DNA of 64,000 nt. Origin: Atriophallophorus winterbourni. Lineage: Eukaryota; Platyhelminthes; Trematoda; Plagiorchiida; Microphallidae. The stretch is taken from contig JACCGJ010004933.1 of the NCBI GenBank assembly GCA_013407085.1, positions 96,596 to 160,595 of the forward strand. The letters are read 5' to 3'. Both the position numbers and the translations under genes were made by a program. A model generated the notes under the pieces. It did not search any database and was not told the origin of the DNA. It saw only the letters and a list, made by a program, of their open reading frames with translations. Every line of letters starts with the position of its first letter. The stretch's first letter is position 1. Positions 23,311-34,279 of the stretch are shown here, piece by piece.

Positions 23311-23551
23311 TGTATTGTGTTTTCTAAGTCGGACTGAATAACTAGAAGACTGGTTGAATAAAATTTCGACCAATAAAATATTAGTTGAATTGAATTTGTT
23401 GTGTGCGTTTTTCGTGTGAAATTCCATATCTGCGATTTTAAGATCACGTTTGTTCGAATGTCAATTTCATCTACTGAGAAATTGCTTCGTTTTATTCATG
23501 TCGCATGAATATTAGTCTTAGGAATGGGCACATTCTAGAGTTTTTGCTTGT

Positions 23552-24570
23552 ATGGATCCCACATCAGATAGAAGTGTATTCAGAAACTATTTCAATGAGA
23601 AAATGGCGAAAACTTGTGTTTTATGCCACGCAATTGCGAACACAGCTACCAGTTTTTCATCCGAAGCAGAATTGAGAAATGATTGGCTAAAAAGCATGAG
23701 TTTTGGGCTACTCATACTAATCTGGGCGCAAAAGCGAATTGGATGCGATTCTGTCAGCTACGGAATGAATGCCACCTCAAATGTTAGAAAAGCTACTATA
23801 CAGTACCAATGTCACATGCTAACAAAAATGGACAACAATCCTAGGCTTCTCTATAAAGATGTTGATGAGCGGTCGATGGTGAAACCAGTCCAATTATTTG
23901 TACAAACCGTCGCTGGATTGATGCATTCTGTTCAAGTTAATGCCGGTGCTTTAGAAACTACTGACACACTTCTTTCCAATTCCAAGCGTCGCATCCGAGC
24001 TCAAGTTTCTCCGATATCGCAAAAATTAAATTTATGAAGTGAAGTGGTTATCAATAAATACACTGTTGAACTGCAACTTTTTGAACTGAGTAGAAAGAAA
24101 TCGCATGGTGCAGACAGAATTGCACCCTCTACATTCTGACGGTGCCGCATTCCCCTGACTGTCCTTGAGCATATCTGTTTAAAATCAGCCTAATGAAAGG
24201 AAAGATACCACTACAATTTAATGCAGGACGGATTCTTCCTATTTAAATAGGTAGATGTTCAGATTGGACGAACTATTTAACTTCAATGTTAATTTAGGAA
24301 GTCTCTGATGTCATGGAGCTCATTCAGACCGAACGCTTACGAGAGCATCTAGAATGTCAAAACATATTGACGGTTGTCGTAGAAATCGACATTGTCGGTC
24401 GAATTTTCTTACTACTGTGGAGGATTGGACAGGACTTTTTAATGAAAGTAATGCTATATATGATTGCTACATCGATCTTTTGAAGGCTTTCGGTTGAGTC
24501 AATCATGACTTCATCGCTAAAATTTTATTGAATAATAAAGAATTGGCTGAAAAGGATAAATTATTTATGA
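23552..24570 (+). mobile_element. CR1/Jockey-like reverse transcriptase relic, left arm
   Basis: A 161-codon open stretch (23552-24037) covers the linker before the polymerase (KMDNNPRLLYKDVDERSMVKP). Broken frames then give ELSRKKSHGADRIAPSTF, VMELIQTERLREHL, NFLTTVEDWTGLFN and YDCYIDLLKAFG. This order matches CR1/Jockey-type ORF2 proteins (K-S-x-G-x-D, LLE...W, YLDFxKAF). Stops and frameshifts inactivate it. Confidence 0.75.
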
Positions 24571-24789
24571 ACAGGTTCGTGCGGGGAGCAACTTTTTTTT
24601 AGAAAAATGCGTCAAGATTGTGTTGTGTCCGCACTATCGGTCAATATCTAATCCATATTGATCACGAACGCTTAACATGAGTTTCGTTTACTACACGTTT
24701 TGTGACATTCATTCAATGAATAAACCGATTCAGTAACGGCAGTATTATTGTAGTGAATGAGAAGTCAACGCGTTTCGGACATAACGTTT

Positions 24790-25396
24790 ATTACGTTAAT
24801 TTTCAATCACACAATTTGTTATTTATATAAGAACCGTTTGCTCACATCACGTGACGATCGCACCTGCTGCGGATTATCGGCCGACTTCTGGTTCATTATT
24901 CATTAATTATGCAAATATCTCAGGTCATCACTCCATGAGTGGCAGGTGTCAAATATCCGGCCTTTTATCACCTCTTTTCGTGTCATCATGTGACTTTTGG
25001 CCATTCGGTTCACTTCGTGTTCTTGTCGCACCAGAGGGGGCTCGACTCACCTTGACTAGCGGATAATGTACCACTAACATTACCGTCTCCGTTCCCTTCA
25101 TTATCACTCACCCACGGTTGGGTCTACTGACTACGACTCGTACTGACCGAGACGGTAGCTTATAACCAATGAACTTTTCGTAACTTGAGTGTCTGGATAT
25201 AACAATTGGTTAAGTACTTAATATTTTCTCATTCGGGACAACATGAATCTCGTCGCAAAAATCGAGGATTATTCTGAATATGTGTTCGCTTGGGAAGCAT
25301 ATGTGGAGCGATTGAATTGCTTCTTCGCAGCCAATGACAAAACGGAAGACAAAAAGAAGGCAAACATGTTGCTGATTGTAGGTGGAGCAAATGACT
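24790..25396 (+). mobile_element. Ty3/gypsy-like LTR/leader and gag start, left arm
   Basis: A TATATAAG box near 24826 heads about 400 bp of noncoding leader/LTR-like sequence. An open frame from 25243 then reads MNLVAKIEDYSEYVFAWEAY, VERLNCFFAANDKT, KKKANMLLIVGG. This W.aYveRl...F.aN..~kk..~LL..~G pattern is the start of gypsy-type Gag. It stops at 25396, at a Penelope-derived insert. LTR borders are not resolved. Confidence 0.6.
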
Positions 25397-25446
25397 AAGG
25401 ATTTGTCATGCAAAGAAATTTGATTACAATCGACTAGAGCAGTCTT

Positions 25447-25487
25447 TCGGCAACGTTTCACTTCTGACAGAAGCTTCGTCAGACCAA
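25447..25487 (-). ncRNA. Penelope-type hammerhead, left apex copy
   Basis: Stem I TTGGT/GCCGA (5 pairs with G-U), CTGACGA, stem II CTTCT/AGAAG, GAAA, GTT. The core is complete, with weaker stems than the 29.0 kb copy. Confidence 0.6.
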
Positions 25488-25732
25488 GGGTGATAGTCAG
25501 GACAGTGAACATGACTACGTCAACCCAGCACCACTGATTTGACATTACCGCTAAACAGCATATAATACGCCTACATGTGTCACGTCTCGTGAGCATTGCC
25601 GGGATCAGTGGTCGACTTGCCTGCTAGTGTGTATCCACATCAATCTAATACAAGTGAACACGGTCATGGTCAGTTGACACAGCGATCCACATGCGTAAAA
25701 GTACATAACTAACGGGGCTCAGGTTAAGCTAT

Positions 25733-25880
25733 GGATTTTTACCTGATTCCTGAACTGCTCAGTAAGCAAACAAATCCCGTTTTTTCTACCTATGTTATTC
25801 GTAATTCCCATATTATTCTATGCTTTTTGTAAAGCTATATGCTTTTTAGACCATTAAATTGAATTGAATTGAATCCCTCT
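25733..25880 (+). mobile_element. TTGAA-tailed retroelement 3' end, spacer copy 1
   Basis: About 150 bp ending GCTTTTTAGACCATTAAA and (TTGAA)n. It starts exactly where left-arm homology stops. Related copies are at 26025-26205 (+) and 52966-53150 (-). It is probably the 3' UTR of a CR1-like element. Confidence 0.6.
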
Positions 25881-26024
25881 CATTATTCCTGCGTCCAGAT
25901 CGGACAATAGAGTTTCAAATAGTTCAACTAAAGTCGAACGACCGCATCGCGTCGGTTGTGGTAGACCCGTAAGACTGGTACTTCTTGCCATCAACCAGTA
26001 CATAAAAAAAACTATCCATCATGA

Positions 26025-26205
26025 CCCTATGGATCTGCAGGTGTCACCCCACTGTGCAAACAAAAAACAATTTTTTGCCCCTTAGATATTTACCAGTAAA
26101 CAACAAAATCTCGTTTTTGATTGTTATATTATCCGTAGTTCCTATATTCGTATGTGGTTTTTGTAAAGCTATATGCTTTTTAGACCACTAAGATTGAATT
26201 GAAAT
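26025..26205 (+). mobile_element. TTGAA-tailed retroelement 3' end, spacer copy 2
   Basis: Begins at GTGTCACCCCACTGTGCAA and ends TTTTTAGACCACTAAG with a short TTGAA tail. It is inserted within the gypsy relic, which reads on the other strand. Confidence 0.6.
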
Positions 26206-26239
26206 AAATGGAATGCTTCTGGCCTCCGTGCTCTAAATT

Positions 26240-26460
26240 CACGATGACTGACCCCAATAGTTTTAAGTCATCACCCGTATACATCTTAAGCCGAATTTGC
26301 GGTAAAGTCAGGCGATTTACAGCTTGGCATCCAAAAGTCTTCGTTTAGTTAGACTTACGGCACAACGCCACTGCCGAACCCGTATCCAGTTGGAACGAAA
26401 TGCTTTGGCCATTTACATTTAGATTCACCTATATCGGAGGTACCGGATGTTCTATTTGGC
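26240..26460 (-). mobile_element. Ty3/gypsy-like aspartic protease relic
   Basis: The - strand reads NVNGQSISFQLDTGSAVALC, with catalytic DTG at 26386-26378, then KMYTGDDLKLLGS, the flap region of retroviral-type proteases. A zinc-knuckle region just upstream (about 26560-26600) is degraded. No reverse transcriptase follows. Confidence 0.7.
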
Positions 26461-26662
26461 ACTGCATAATTAAACTATTGGGTTGAGTTTCAGTACACTG
26501 CGTCTCGTGTAGCTCCCTTTTCGCCGTGGGGGATCGACATACTATAGAGACACATTTGTGGCATGTTGACATTCAGCACGATTTTTGTTATTCAGTTCGC
26601 CCATTAACATCGAAAACTTGAATTCATCGGTAGATCCTTCTTGCGGATTTTGTCAACTTCCG

Positions 26663-27129
26663 CTATAGACGAGGAAAAAATGATGGTTTGAACAATAAAG
26701 CGATTACTTGCACTCGCTGCAATAGTTCAACATTCTTGTCGGATTCCTGCATTCCTATCGTACTCGTAAATGCTGTTTCTAAGCTCAGGTCGCTTTCTGC
26801 CAGTAAACACCGTTGAATTCTGGCGTCCTTAATGCCAACAACCAGACGATGACGAATTATATCTCTGCAAGTTGTTCCCAATTCACAAAACTTGGTAAGT
26901 CGTCTGAGTTCGGCAACAGAATCGGCAAAGGATTTCCCTCACTTTGAATGCGGGTGTTAAGATTGAACCGTTGGGAAATTACCGAAGGTTTGGGGTTATA
27001 GTGTGCCCGAACGATCCTGACAATTCTATTGTAAGCTTTGAAACATGGCAAGGCTTGCAAACTAAAGTTCTTAATAAATCCAAAGTCAGCAATCGATTGG
27101 ATTAGGTTTGGGACCGATCGTGTATCCAC
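26663..27129 (-). mobile_element. Ty3/gypsy-like gag, middle and C-terminal part
   Basis: Two overlapping open stretches on - give VRAHYNPKPSVISQRFNLNTR, then with a frameshift RDIIRHRLVVGIKDARIQRCLL and ESDLSLETAF. These are hallmark lines of gypsy Gag (hy.PkpS.i..Rf.FntR; lrdrlv.Gi.d..iq..LL). It continues the gag started on the right arm. Confidence 0.75.
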
Positions 27130-27355
27130 AATGCAACGAAATTTGAGTGCAATCGGTTAGAACAGAATCTTTTTCAGACCAAGGTTGATAGTCAGGAGTG
27201 GGAACATGACTAAGTAGCAGTCAACCCGCCACCGCTTATTTGACCTTACCGTTAAACAGCCAATAGTACGCCTACGGTGTGTCACGTCTCGTAGGCATGG
27301 CCATGATCACTGGTCGATTTTCCTACTAGTGTGTATCCCTTAATGACTATCATCC

Positions 27356-27397
27356 TTGGTCTGGCGGAGCTTCTGTGTCAGAAGTGAAACTTTACCC
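27356..27397 (+). pseudogene. Broken Penelope-type hammerhead in spacer
   Basis: The core reads CTGGCGG where CTGACGA is required, and the GTT triplet is TTT. Stem II (CTTCTG/CAGAAG) is still good. Predicted inactive. Confidence 0.5.
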
Positions 27398-27409
27398 AGT
27401 AGTCGATTT

Positions 27410-28110
27410 GCCTACTGTCGTGTATCCACATCAATCTAATACAAGTGAACACGGTCAACGTCGTTTTGACACTGTGGGCCATATCCGTAAAAGTACATAA
27501 CTAATGGGGCTAAGGTTAAGCTATTTTTGCAGAAAAACAAAAATCTAATTAACTAGTAGGCATATGGAGAATAACAACTATTTGCGTTCGCATCACTGCC
27601 GAACGCCAGATTGTGGAGATTTCTACCCCATCCATCTTATTGACCGCAAGTCGACCTGCCCTGGCAATTTCGACCGCCTTCATATGTAGGCGTTCGCTAC
27701 ACGGTTTAATTCCGCATCTCAATATTTCCGCATTGTCTAGATCGACGCTGTGGCCCGTATCTAAAACGTGCTCCACCAAAGCGGAATCACGAATAAGGGA
27801 TTGATATTCCCTCACATCCTGGGGATGTCTCTAGACACGCTTTCGGTGTTCTTCGATTCTAGTATGAGGATCGTGGAAGGCTGCCCTATGTAAACACCCG
27901 AACAGTCCTTACAGTTGATTCGGCAATGATGCGAAGGTAAATAGTTGTTATTCACCCTATACATACTAGTTAATTAAATTTTTGTTTTTCTTCAAAAATA
28001 GCTTAACCTGAGCCCCGTTAGTTATGTACTTTTACGCATGTGGACCGCTGTGTCAACTGACCATGACCGTGTTCACTTGTATTAGATTGATGTGGATACG
28101 CACTAGCAGG
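27410..28110. repeat. Inverted repeat around the Penelope fragment
   Basis: The block 27410-27600 (starts near ACATCAATCTAATAC, contains GGTTAAGCTAT and ACAACTATTTGC) recurs reverse-complemented at 27930-28110. A third, truncated copy ends the left arm at 25732. The right arm begins inside the 27930-28110 copy, so the apex of the giant palindrome falls in this repeat. Confidence 0.75.
27540..27960 (-). mobile_element. Penelope-like GIY-YIG endonuclease fragment
   Basis: The - strand reads CKDCSGVYIGQ (GIY-YIG motif with its CxxC), then after a frameshift and stop an open stretch REYQSLIRDSALVEHVLDTG with the following DLDNAEIL and RLHMKAVEIA. This order is typical of the C-terminal endonuclease of Penelope-like elements. 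The reverse transcriptase is absent. It is bracketed by inverted copies of about 190 bp (27410-27600 and 27930-28110). Confidence 0.7.
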
Positions 28111-28242
28111 CAAGTCGACCACTGATCCCGGGAATGCTCACGAGACGTGACACATGTAGGCGTATTATATGCTGTTTAGCGGTAATGTCAAATCAGTGGT
28201 GCTGGGTTGACTTAGTCATGTTCACTGTCCTGACTATCACCC

Positions 28243-28283
28243 TTGGTCTGACGAAGCTTCTGTCAGAAGTGAAACGTTGCCGA
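28243..28283 (+). ncRNA. Penelope-type hammerhead, right apex copy
   Basis: Exact mirror of 25447-25487 with the same core and stems. Confidence 0.6.
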
Positions 28284-28333
28284 AAGACTGCTCTAGTCGA
28301 TTGTAATCAAATTTCTTTGCATGACAAATCCTT

Positions 28334-28940
28334 AGTCATTTGCTCCACCTACAATCAGCAACATGTTTGCCTTCTTTTTGTCTTCCGTTTTGTTATTGGC
28401 TGCGAAGAAGCAATTCAATCGCTCCACATATGCTTCCCAAGCGAACACATATTCAGAATAATCCTCGATTTTTGTGACGAGATTCATGTTGTCCCGAATG
28501 AGAAAATATTAAGTACTTAACCAATTGTTATATCCAGACACTCAAGTTACGAAAAGTTCATTGGTTATAAGCTACCGTCTCGGTCAGTACGAATCGTAGT
28601 CAGTAGACCCAACCGTGGGCGAGTGATAACAAAGGGAACGGAGACGGTAATATTAGTGGTACATTATCCGCTAGTCAAGGTGAGTCGAGCCCCCTCTAGT
28701 GCGACAAGAACACGAAGTGAACCGAATGGCCAAAAGTCACATGATGACACGAAAGAGGTGATAAAAGGCCGGATGTTTGACACCTGCCACTCATGGAGTG
28801 ATGACCTGAGATGTTTGCATAATTAATCAATAATGAACCAAAAGTCGGCCGATAATCCGCAGCAGGTGCGATCGTCACGTGATGTGAGCAAACGGTTCTT
28901 ATATAAATAACAAATTGTGTGATTAAAAATTAACGTAATA
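28334..28940 (-). mobile_element. Ty3/gypsy-like LTR/leader and gag start, right arm
   Basis: Mirror of 24790-25396. Only this copy lies in line with the downstream gag and protease of the spacer (27129-26270, -), split by the Penelope nest at 27140-28330. Confidence 0.6.
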
Positions 28941-29110
28941 AAAAAAGTATTTGAATATATTCGAGACCGATCGGGAGTCCATAATCATGAAAATAGAGTT
29001 TGCAATGAATCGGTTATAGTAAGTTTTTGGTAACGTTTCGCTTCTGAACACAGAAGCTTCGTCAGACCAAAGGTGTCGGTACGAACAGTGTTCAGGTATA
29101 AATGGCATTC
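28941..29110 (-). mobile_element. Penelope-type terminal repeat, right arm only
   Basis: It contains the best hammerhead copy (29026-29071). It ends near the gypsy leader at 28940 and is followed on the other side by the RTE 3' end. It belongs to the block that replaces 24375-24790 of the left arm. Confidence 0.5.
29026..29071 (-). ncRNA. Penelope-type hammerhead, best copy
   Basis: On - the 46 nt read: stem I TTTGGT, core CTGACGA, one extra A, stem II GCTTCTG/CAGAAGC (7 perfect pairs, 4-nt loop), core GAAA, stem III C/G plus A-U with no loop, triplet GTT, stem I ACCAAA (6 perfect pairs). Position 7 of the core may be any base. Hammerheads with tiny stem III are known from Penelope-like elements. 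It occurs only in the right arm, within a block absent from the left. Confidence 0.75.
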
Positions 29111-29149
29111 TCTTGACCAATCCTGAGTTCACCTAGCTACACAGGGGAG

Positions 29150-29185
29150 ATCAAGATAATTGATCAAGATAATTGATCACACCTC
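29150..29185. repeat. Short tandem repeat, right arm only
   Basis: AGATAATTGATCA is repeated head to tail next to the Penelope-type repeat, in the block missing from the left arm. Confidence 0.5.
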
Positions 29186-29259
29186 CTAATTGCTGTGTTC
29201 ATCCCTAATTGTTTTTTAATTGTTCAGGTCAGCGTATGCCGACACACTGCTTACGTTTG

Positions 29260-29590
29260 TTGTCGCCTCCGTCGGTCGATGTCGACCATGGATGTACATC
29301 ACATCGCATTAATTTCATGTTTTGCAACTTTTTGAATGACTAAACAGTCCGATTCGGGAGGAACAATCTCTCCCGCAGCGCTTGCAACGATAGTCAGAAC
29401 TCTGTTGTATTGCATCAGTTGCACGCCGGCGACGTGATCTGCGTTCAGCAGCCAGGAGCTGTATTTGCTCCTCCCCGGCTTGCAATCGACGCTTTACACA
29501 ATGCCTCCAAAGTGAGCGGTCAAGAGCAAGTTCTTCCCAGCTTGCGGGGTCAATGTCAAGAGCTTTCATATCGATTTCTACGACAAACCC
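29260..29590 (-). mobile_element. RTE-like 3' end, right arm only
   Basis: An 84-codon open stretch (29569-29315) starts MKALDIDPASWEELALDRS and ends YRCKRCGRDCSSRIGLFSHS, the C-terminal zinc finger of this RTE family. The 3' end near 29262 keeps the CGACAACAAA tail. It replaces a stretch of CR1-like coding sequence still present in the left arm (about 24375-24570). Confidence 0.8.
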
Positions 29591-30412
29591 TGTCCATATG
29601 TTTTGGACATTCTAGATGCTCTCGTACGCGTTCGGTCGAATGAGCTCTCCATGACATCAGAGACTTCCCTAAATTAACATTTTGAGTTAATAGTTCGCCA
29701 ATCTGAACATCTACCTATTTAATAGGAAGAATCCGTCCTGCATTAAATTGTAGTGGTATCTTTCCTTTCATTAGGCTGATTTTAAACAGATATGCTCAAG
29801 GACAGTCAGGGGAATGCGGCACCGTCAGAATGCAGAGGGTGCAATTCTGTTTGCACCATGCGATTTCTTTCTACTCAGTTCAAAAAGTTGCAGTTCAACA
29901 GTGTATTTATTGATAACCACTTCACTTCATAAATTCAATTTTTGCGATATCGGAGAAACTTGAGCTCGGATGCGACGCTTGGAATTGGAAAGAAGTGTGT
30001 CAGTAGTTTCTAAAGCACCGGCATTAACTTGAACAGAATGCATCAATCCAGCGACGGTTTGTACAAATAATTGGACTGGTTTCACCATCGACCGCTCATC
30101 AACATCTTTATAGAGAAGCCTAGGATTGTTGTCCATTTTTGTTAGCATGTGACATTGGTACTGTATAGTAGCTTTTCTAACATTTGAGGTGGCATTCATT
30201 CCGTAGCTGACAGAATCGCATCCAATTCGCTTTTGCGCCCAGATTAGTATGAGTAGCCCAAAACTCATGCTTTTTAGCCAATCATTTCTCAATTCTGCTT
30301 CGGATGAAAAACTGGTAGCTGTGTTCGCAATTGCGTGGCATAAAACACAAGTTTTCGCCATTTTCTCATTGAAATAGTTTCTGAATACACTTCTATCTGA
30401 TGTGGGATCCAT
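29590..30412 (-). mobile_element. CR1/Jockey-like relic, right arm, truncated
   Basis: Mirror of 23552-24375. The 161-codon stretch is identical in translation. The copy stops at about 29590, where an RTE 3' end takes over. Confidence 0.75.
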
Positions 30413-30653
30413 ACAAGCAAAAACTCTAGAATGTGCCCATTCCTAAGACTAATATTCATGCGACATGAATAAAACGAAGCAATTTCTCAGTAGATGAAAT
30501 TGACATTCGAACAAACGTGATCTTAAAATCGCAGATATGGAATTTCACACGAAAAACGCACACAACAAATTCAATTCAACTAATATTTTATTGGTCGAAA
30601 TTTTATTCAACCAGTCTTCTAGTTATTCAGTCCGACTTAGAAAACACAATACA

Positions 30654-30804
30654 ATGACGACTTGCTACCAACAAAAGAGAACGCAAACTGGCTCTCATCA
30701 GAAGAGCTCTTGGTTCGTTTGACGCCAATAACATCTACAAGCTGATTTCAACCTACTTTCGTCCCCACATCGAATATGCCATAAATGAACGGGATCCATT
30801 GATG
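30654..30804 (+). mobile_element. CR1/Jockey-like C-terminal fragment, right arm
   Basis: Mirror of 23160-23310 with the same reading. Confidence 0.75.
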
Positions 30805-31793
30805 AAACGAAATTCTTATCTACTGGAAACTCCACAGCACATAATGACAAAGCTCGTCATTTGATTTTATAAACATCTATACGAAACACGCCATACAATT
30901 TCAAAGCTAAATGCAGCCTAATACAGATGACAACGTGGAGCACTAATTTTCATCCACCAAATTATCGATACAAACATTTATTGCATCTCTCTGATAACGC
31001 AACTGCGAAATCACCCGTTTACACTTTAGCAACCGCATAGCAGGTTAAACTGCTGCGAATACGCATTTGTGTCTGCGCTGTACAACAGTAAAACTATTCA
31101 TCTACTCACGTGTTACATTTGATAGCATTACCACTTTTAAAAATTACATTGAGACGTGTGTTTTACGTTTGATAATATTGATTAACAATATTTTATGACA
31201 ATTTTACCATACGACCCGATGTAGGTGGGTCTTGTGGTGCATACCTGTATTACATACATATCCTCTATGAATAAATAATCGAGGAATGTGCCGCATTGCT
31301 CACAGAGAATTTCGTTGTTTCCATTTCAAAGAAGTTACTCACTATGTGCTGCCGAAGTCCTTATCATTTGATGGTTGGCTACCAGATTATTGCATTCGGA
31401 TGCTTTCGGATATTGCATCTCATTCGATTCGTTTACCATAATCAGCTATACAACTATGAATTGCTCTCTCGCTTGTCTACCAATCTTTCAAAATTTTAGC
31501 CACGCACATACTTCTGGACACTTTTGTTAACTACTATACACACGTCCCTCCTCATAATATTATCGGGACTGACCAAGTATGCAATAAGAGTGAGATAGGC
31601 CGAGCTTCTTTGTATTCAGAGGTTCTGCTGTTCAAACGGTTTTCTTCACACACTGTGCTATGTAATAACGATAGTTAGTCATTTTTAACGCATGTTTGTT
31701 AACTGAATGATAGACAACACTACCGGCCGTTCGACTGCAACATTGCACGCACTTATGAGAAACACCACCCATTAGTGCATTGAAAGTTGAGTG

Positions 31794-32184
31794 CAATTGG
31801 TTAAAGCCAAATTTTCGGCAACGTTTCGCTTCTAACAGGCGCTTCGTCAGACCATGTGTGATAGTCAGAACTGGAAACATGACTAAATAACATTCCTTCC
31901 CTTAACTCTTACCGGTAAGCAGATTTTAGTAAGCCTAAGCGGGATGAATATTAGCTAATTGAGTTCACATCTGTGATGAGCGCCAGTTTGTGGAAATTTC
32001 TGCCCCATCTACATGTAGGTGTTCGAAATACAGCTTGATACCTAACACTTCCACGTTGTCTAGTTTAACGCAGCGACCTGTATCCAATACTGCTTTCTCC
32101 AGAGCTTAATCATGAATAAGGGATTGATATTCCCTCGCATCTCGTGGTTGCCAATCAGCGCTCTTCGAATCTAGCATGAAGAGG
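31794..32184 (-). mobile_element. Penelope-like element 3' relic, right arm
   Basis: Mirror of 21780-22170 with the same stops and the same adjacent hammerhead motif. Confidence 0.6.
31814..31853 (-). ncRNA. Penelope-type hammerhead, weakened, right copy
   Basis: Mirror of 22111-22150 with the same bases in the core. Confidence 0.5.
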
Positions 32185-32694
32185 ACTGCGGCGATATTCG
32201 TGAAAAATATTTAAACTGAACTCTCTTTCAGAAACGATTAGTTCGAATATCTTATTACCTTGGCCAACGTCGACATCGATTGAATCACTTTAAATAATAT
32301 CGCGTGATTGATTCCGTTTAATGTTTGATATTGATCCGGTTCATTTTTCATTTCTCGTTTATCTTATGGATGCATGCATTTTAGAGTTTGATGCAAAATA
32401 ATTGTGTTTTATTAATTGTGTTTTAGTCACAAAATGAGAATATTTAGTCCAACTCTATTCTTTGTTGGGCGACACATCTATGTTTGCACAAACAACTCGA
32501 TATGTGCGTGTCTGCTGTTATTGGAATTGGAACTCTATTCCAAACAGTTACCGGTGTTTCATTGCACCAACTGGGGGACTTAGATTAGTCTTCACATTGA
32601 AGCAAAATTTCAATTTGCGAATGAGGATTTATATTCGAATTTGCAAATAAATGGGTTTAGCAAAAAAGTCAGAACGGCGTTCGAATGTCAGGTT

Positions 32695-32751
32695 ACGGAT
32701 ACGCATACCTGATGAGCGGCAATAACCGCGAAACCGGTCGTGTGATACCGT
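32695..32751 (+). ncRNA. Type I hammerhead ribozyme, right copy
   Basis: Mirror of 21213-21269 and unchanged over the 57-nt motif, while bases just outside it differ (for example in the flank after ACCGT). Predicted cut between 32739 and 32740. Core CTGATGA and GAAA, stem II GCGG/CCGC and stem III CC/GG are all present. Confidence 0.85.
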
Positions 32752-33371
32752 TCTGCATTTCGAACCTCATATACTACTTATTATTACAATCTGATATCAA
32801 ACAAAAACGAAGGTAAACACTTTTAGCTTACCAAGATCAAACAGATGCAGATAAAAAAGACCAATAATAATGGTCAAACGCAGTGGAAAAAAGGTAACGT
32901 TGTAGTGTTTGAAAGCACACCGTATTAAGAGGTTGCCAATGATAGCATTCAAACATATCGGACGACTGTCGAGATTACGAGAAACGCAAAAACCAAAACA
33001 AAATATTGCCATTTCATGGTACAAAGATAGGATTAGATTTGTGTGTATCAGTTTTTAAAGGTAGCTTCAACTTTATCGAATTTGACAGCATTGCACACTA
33101 TTTTGCATGAACTAAGTAAAACAAGCTAATACTTTCTTACAAATGCAACGCAAGAAACCCCTAATAGATACATTTTATAGTCTTACGTTAAAGATTTAAT
33201 CATGTAATCGTGTGATATTTTGTAGATAAAATATAAATACCAATCAAAATATTGTATTTTACATGTCAAAAATCGCATGCTTTCGGGTGAAATGATATTT
33301 TCTGCTCAATCAATGAAATTGATTGGAAGAAATATAACAAAACGTCAAGTGTTTCATTGCTCGAGGTTGTT

Positions 33372-34279
33372 TTATTTTTTTGAAAATTCGTCGTATGGTG
33401 GAGGAGGCGATTCAACGCGCCGTGTTTGGAGATCCATACGAAAAATATCCGGGTGCGTGTACGGTTGACAAATTTGGACAAATCTTGGCACATGTAAGCG
33501 TGGGACTGTATAATCAAACTTCGATGAGGATTTAAGCGTTTCTCGAATATCGCAAAACAGGCTATTTTTTATTCCAATCATTTTTTCACCATCATTTGTA
33601 GCTGCAAAAGCCCCATTGCCTATTCGTGTCGGGCAATCGACTCGGTCAAGTGGCTGCTCAAAACGGAGTGACGTGGTTTCGCCTCCCGGGCACATATTGT
33701 TATGTAATGTATAAGAAGGGTTGCAACTCGTGTCTATTGTGTCTGTAGTGAAAACTTTCCCATATCGGCTACGCCACACACACCATAGAGATAGCACACT
33801 TACGATAGCACAAATGGTAAAGAAGATGAACAACCCAAACATGCTAACACTTAACACAATCGAATTTGGAGTCTTGTAAAACGGAGCATCAACTACATTT
33901 CCAGAATCGCGTTGTGAAAGGTTGACTTGTTTTGTTCCTGTGCCCACCGAAGGCGTTTCACAATGCACACCATTCCAGCCAGGTGGGCATAAACATTGAT
34001 ATGTACCCGGCAAATCTCTACACCCAGCGCCATTTTCACAAAGTGCTCGACCATGAATTTTGGGGATGAGTGCACATTCATTCACGTTTTCTCTGCAATA
34101 ATCGCCCTCCCACCCAAACGGACAGTGACATGAGAAATATGTGGAACTATCCAAACATTCACCTCCGTTTGCACAAGATTGGTTGCTGCATGCTTTGGTT
34201 GGAGATTCACAGCGTTTTCCTTCGAACTTGGGAGGACAAACGCAGAAGAAACCGTCAACTTTATTCACACATTTTCCAC
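33372..34279 (-). CDS. delta: Delta right copy, terminal exon: EGF4-6, TM, tail
   Basis: Mirror of 19703-20610, 302 codons including stop. EGF4-6 and the membrane span are intact. Eight changes are visible, including Q to K and R to K in the EGFs, T to P just before the membrane span, and G to C, Q to R, D to G, I to K and S to P in the tail. Confidence 0.92.

Larger units (their letters stand above)
1..25732 (+). repeat. Left arm of giant inverted repeat
   Basis: The sequence matches the reverse complement of 27998-52663 almost throughout. Base 1 pairs with about 52663 and base 25732 with 27998. Noncoding stretches, introns, exons and old transposons all match, so this is a segmental inverted duplication or two haplotypes joined head to head, not a repeated gene family. 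Position sums (52664, 54072, 54006, 53965-53982, 53730) give the indel steps. The outer end lies beyond the window. Confidence 0.95.
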
